From positions 1-7,317 of the forward strand of contig JAFOFS010000319.1 of NCBI GenBank assembly GCA_017387165.1: a stretch of 7,317 bases of DNA, given 5' to 3'. Under the pieces are notes generated by a model. It was not told the origin of the DNA, ran no database searches, and was given only the letters and a program-made list of their open reading frames with translations. The DNA is from Clostridia bacterium (GTDB lineage: Bacteria > Bacillota > Clostridia > Oscillospirales > Acutalibacteraceae). The translations under genes were made by a program, and so were the position numbers. Of this stretch, positions 5,578 through 7,317 are shown piece after piece; position 1 is the first letter of the stretch; each line of letters starts with the position of its first letter.

Positions 5578-5600
5578 CATTTTCGGTGAATAAAAGCAAC
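5571..5600 (-). promoter_or_regulatory. Promoter of the SCP2-aminotransferase operon
   Basis: On the minus strand TATAAT (5571-5576) is a perfect -10, and TTGCTT (5595-5600) is a partial -35 at 18-base spacing. The predicted start is near 5564, giving a leader of about 30 bases with GGAGG before the ATG. Confidence 0.65.
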
Positions 5601-5615
5601 AAAATCTTTCCCAAC

Positions 5616-5653
5616 GAAAAAGCCGGCTCGGAAATTCCCTTCCGAGTCGGCTG
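5616..5653 (-). terminator. Rho-independent terminator of the glycoside-hydrolase-like gene
   Basis: AGCCGGCTCGGAA pairs with TTCCGAGTCGGCT (about 5622-5653, one G-T wobble) around the loop ATTCCC. On the minus strand a run of T follows (about 5618-5622). It lies about 27 bases after the stop codon and isolates this gene from the SCP2 operon. Confidence 0.85.
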
Positions 5654-5679
5654 TAATTCGGATTAGAAACGGTCGATCC

Positions 5680-7020
5680 TCATTTTACCAATCGGTATTC
5701 GATCGTAAAGGCGTCCTCGTCGGCAGGCTGAAGACGGAGCAGGACGGCATCGCCGGCCTCCAAGTGAAGCGAAAGCCTGTCGGTACCCTCGTTTTTCACA
5801 TATTGCAGACCGTCATCGCGGCTTACTTCATAAATGCGGTAGTTGTCCTTGAACGTTAAGGTGACGGTTTTGTCCGAAGCATAGTCGCGGTTGAGCACCA
5901 TCAGATATCGGTTGCCGTAGGCGTCCTCAAACTCACCGACCGACGTGCGGAAGGGGAGTGGTTCCGCCAGAAAAGCACTGTCGGAAAACGGTTGTACATA
6001 TGACTTCATCGGCTCAAAATCCGCAAGACAACCGGCATCGTGGAAGACGCGCTTGCAAGTAAGCGCCATCAACGTATCGCCGAGTGCTTTGAATTCTGTG
6101 TTGATCCGCTTTTGATGGTCAAAGAAGGGGAGACGGTTGCCGTCAATATCGACGATTGCACCGGTCGCGCAATAGTGCTGGAGAGCCTTGACCCCGTGCA
6201 TGGCCGCCGCATACATCGACAGACGAACCATCGGAAAGGTAAAAAGCGGAGCGTCTTTGTAATTCGCCCCCTGATAATAAAACCAGAACGGAATGTTGCG
6301 CTCGTCCGCGACACGCTTGACCGCGGCCAGATCACACCACATAGGGGAATCGTCAAGCTGATTTTCTCCGATACTCGTGGGATTGATCGGATAATAATCG
6401 AAGGAAAGAACGGGCGGGTCAATGACGTCGGCAAAGCGCTCGATGTACGTCCGAAAAGCGCCGTCGTCCCAGTGGAAATAAGGATTATAACTGGGATTGG
6501 CCACAGTGAACGCCAAGGCGGACGGATCCTCCGCCTCGCAGTCGTCGGTCAGCTGACGGCAGACGGTAAACTGCTCGTCAACAAACGGCTCGTCCCAGAG
6601 GTAATAACCCACAACGGAACGCCAATGGCGCTTTTCGGCGATCACCTTGCGGATATCGGTTTCCCCCTTAAACGAACTCTCTTTCCAGACACCGCTGTCG
6701 ATCAAACGCTGACGCATCCAGGAAAAATGCGGGCCGTGATTGGCGTTGGTCGGATCTCTGTCCCACGCTCCGCCGAACCGGCTCATGTTCTGATAAATGA
6801 GACGGAGACCGAATTGCTCGCAAAGCTGAACGGCGGCATCCGCCTGCTCGTCCGAGGCCCAACCGAGCTCGACGGTGTCAAACCCCACGTCGGCGCAGGC
6901 CTTGATATGCTTGCGCATATTATTACCGATCGCCTTGAATTGAGAAAGCACAAAATGATCTTGCCGCCATTTCCGACGAGGGTTTCCGATCGGATAACGA
7001 TTCAAAATTTTATGTTCCAT
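5680..7020 (-). CDS. Glycoside-hydrolase-like TIM-barrel protein (clan GH-A-like), family not identified
   Basis: A 446-residue protein. Residues about 35-320 read as a beta/alpha barrel: ADVGFDTVELGW (43-54) and GLRLIYQNMS (71-80) are successive strands. GYYLWDEPFVDE (138-149) carries a Trp-Asp-Glu-Pro motif where E144 is well placed as the acid/base. Later strands are VLSFDYYPINP (204-214), IPFWFYYQGANY (243-254) and GVKALQHYCATG (276-287). I cannot point to a clear nucleophile glutamate. Residues about 365-446 form a beta-sandwich tail (RYLMVLNRDY, then LEAGDAVLLRL) typical of the C-terminal domain of such enzymes. ATG at 7020 is chosen because AGGAG lies eight bases upstream; an in-frame ATG at 7116 would place the N-terminus in repeat DNA. 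No signal peptide is seen, so a cytoplasmic role on imported oligosaccharides is likely. It is a single-gene unit with no sugar transporter or regulator in view. Confidence 0.65.
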   Translation of the reverse strand: MEHKILNRYPIGNPRRKWRQDHFVLSQFKAIGNNMRKHIKACADVGFDTVELGWASDEQADAAVQLCEQFGLRLIYQNMSRFGGAWDRDPTNANHGPHFSWMRQRLIDSGVWKESSFKGETDIRKVIAEKRHWRSVVGYYLWDEPFVDEQFTVCRQLTDDCEAEDPSALAFTVANPSYNPYFHWDDGAFRTYIERFADVIDPPVLSFDYYPINPTSIGENQLDDSPMWCDLAAVKRVADERNIPFWFYYQGANYKDAPLFTFPMVRLSMYAAAMHGVKALQHYCATGAIVDIDGNRLPFFDHQKRINTEFKALGDTLMALTCKRVFHDAGCLADFEPMKSYVQPFSDSAFLAEPLPFRTSVGEFEDAYGNRYLMVLNRDYASDKTVTLTFKDNYRIYEVSRDDGLQYVKNEGTDRLSLHLEAGDAVLLRLQPADEDAFTIEYRLVK

Positions 7021-7060
7021 ACCAACCTCTCCTTTTGACGGTTTTGCCACCAAATGCCGC

Positions 7061-7290
7061 CGGACAGAGTCCGTAAAATAAATCCGGCGAAGCCAATCAT
7101 AACTTGCCGAAGGCAATCATAACTGATAACTCGTTTCGCACGGGGAAAAGAGAAGTTATGAGTTTAGAGTTATGAATTTGGCTTCGCCAAATATTATGAT
7201 ATGCTCATTTCTGCGAAACGATCATAGTTGATTTTGCTTTGCAAAATCATTCCCACTCGCAAGACAAATTTGAATCTTACACAAATTTGT
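7061..7290. repeat. Hairpin cluster with TCATAACT repeats (dispersed-repeat-like)
   Basis: The stretch upstream of the glycoside-hydrolase gene has no gene. It holds small perfect hairpins: CGGAC-AGA-GTCCG (7061-7073), TTGCC-GAA-GGCAA (7104-7116), ATTTGGC-TTC-GCCAAAT (7176-7192), GATTTTGC-TTT-GCAAAATC (7230-7248), and ACAAATTTG/CAAATTTGT (7264-7290). TCATAACT occurs twice on the plus strand (7097, 7117) and twice inverted as AGTTATGA (7154, 7168). A 10-base pair of arms, TCGTTTCGCA (7131-7140) and TGCGAAACGA (7212-7221), brackets the centre. This looks like a non-coding dispersed repeat or MITE-like element, possibly continuing past the window edge. Confidence 0.6.
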
Positions 7291-7317
7291 TTTAGTGATT
7301 TAGCACAATTTGATAGC

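Noticed and set aside
6040..7038. A 332-codon open frame on the plus strand
   Set aside because: Antisense to the glycoside-hydrolase-like gene, with no ribosome-binding site or family motif; a by-product of GC-rich codon use.
7021..7116. Longer N-terminus for the glycoside-hydrolase-like protein from ATG 7116
   Set aside because: The extra residues come from repeat DNA, and AGGAG is placed correctly for ATG 7020.
7081..7290. CRISPR-like array
   Set aside because: The repeats are short, irregularly spaced and in both orientations, without uniform spacers or cas genes.

Overview
The window looks like chromosomal DNA of a Gram-positive gut-type Clostridia, probably near Oscillospiraceae/Ruminococcaceae. 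This rests on GC-rich genes with strong GGAGG ribosome-binding sites, consensus sigma-A-like promoters, a PadR/DUF1700/DUF4097 triad typical of Firmicutes, and hairpin-rich intergenic repeats of a kind common in those genomes. I could not run a taxonomic search. I see no phage, insertion-sequence, CRISPR, rRNA or tRNA features.

Region 1 (1-1740, minus strand) is a compact, translationally coupled operon: PadR-type regulator, DUF1700/HAAS membrane protein, then a DUF4097 beta-helix protein that runs off the left edge. It has a consensus promoter (TTGACA-17-TACGAT) and a palindrome over the -10 and start region, which suggests autorepression. Such triads are usually thought to sense or buffer cell-envelope stress.

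Region 2 (1813-3156) is a divergent pair: a TetR-family regulator (minus) and a short cation diffusion facilitator (plus). The exporter keeps the membrane metal site but has no cytoplasmic C-terminal domain and ends in a run of histidines. The two predicted promoters face each other across a short candidate operator. The TetR protein is rich in His and Cys, so a metal-responsive export switch is a reasonable inference.

Region 3 (3157-3481) is a gene-free stretch filled with palindromic repeats, ending in the strong terminator of the next operon.

Region 4 (3482-5600, minus strand) is a two-gene operon: an SCP2-like (lipid-carrier fold) protein and a class-III PLP aminotransferase related to glutamate-1-semialdehyde aminomutase. 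It has its own promoter, an inverted repeat on the -10, and a terminator. I cannot assign a known pathway. This is the best candidate in the window for an undescribed system.

Region 5 (5616-7317) is a single minus-strand gene for a TIM-barrel glycoside-hydrolase-like protein without a signal peptide, with its own terminator. Upstream lies a dense cluster of small hairpins and TCATAACT repeats.
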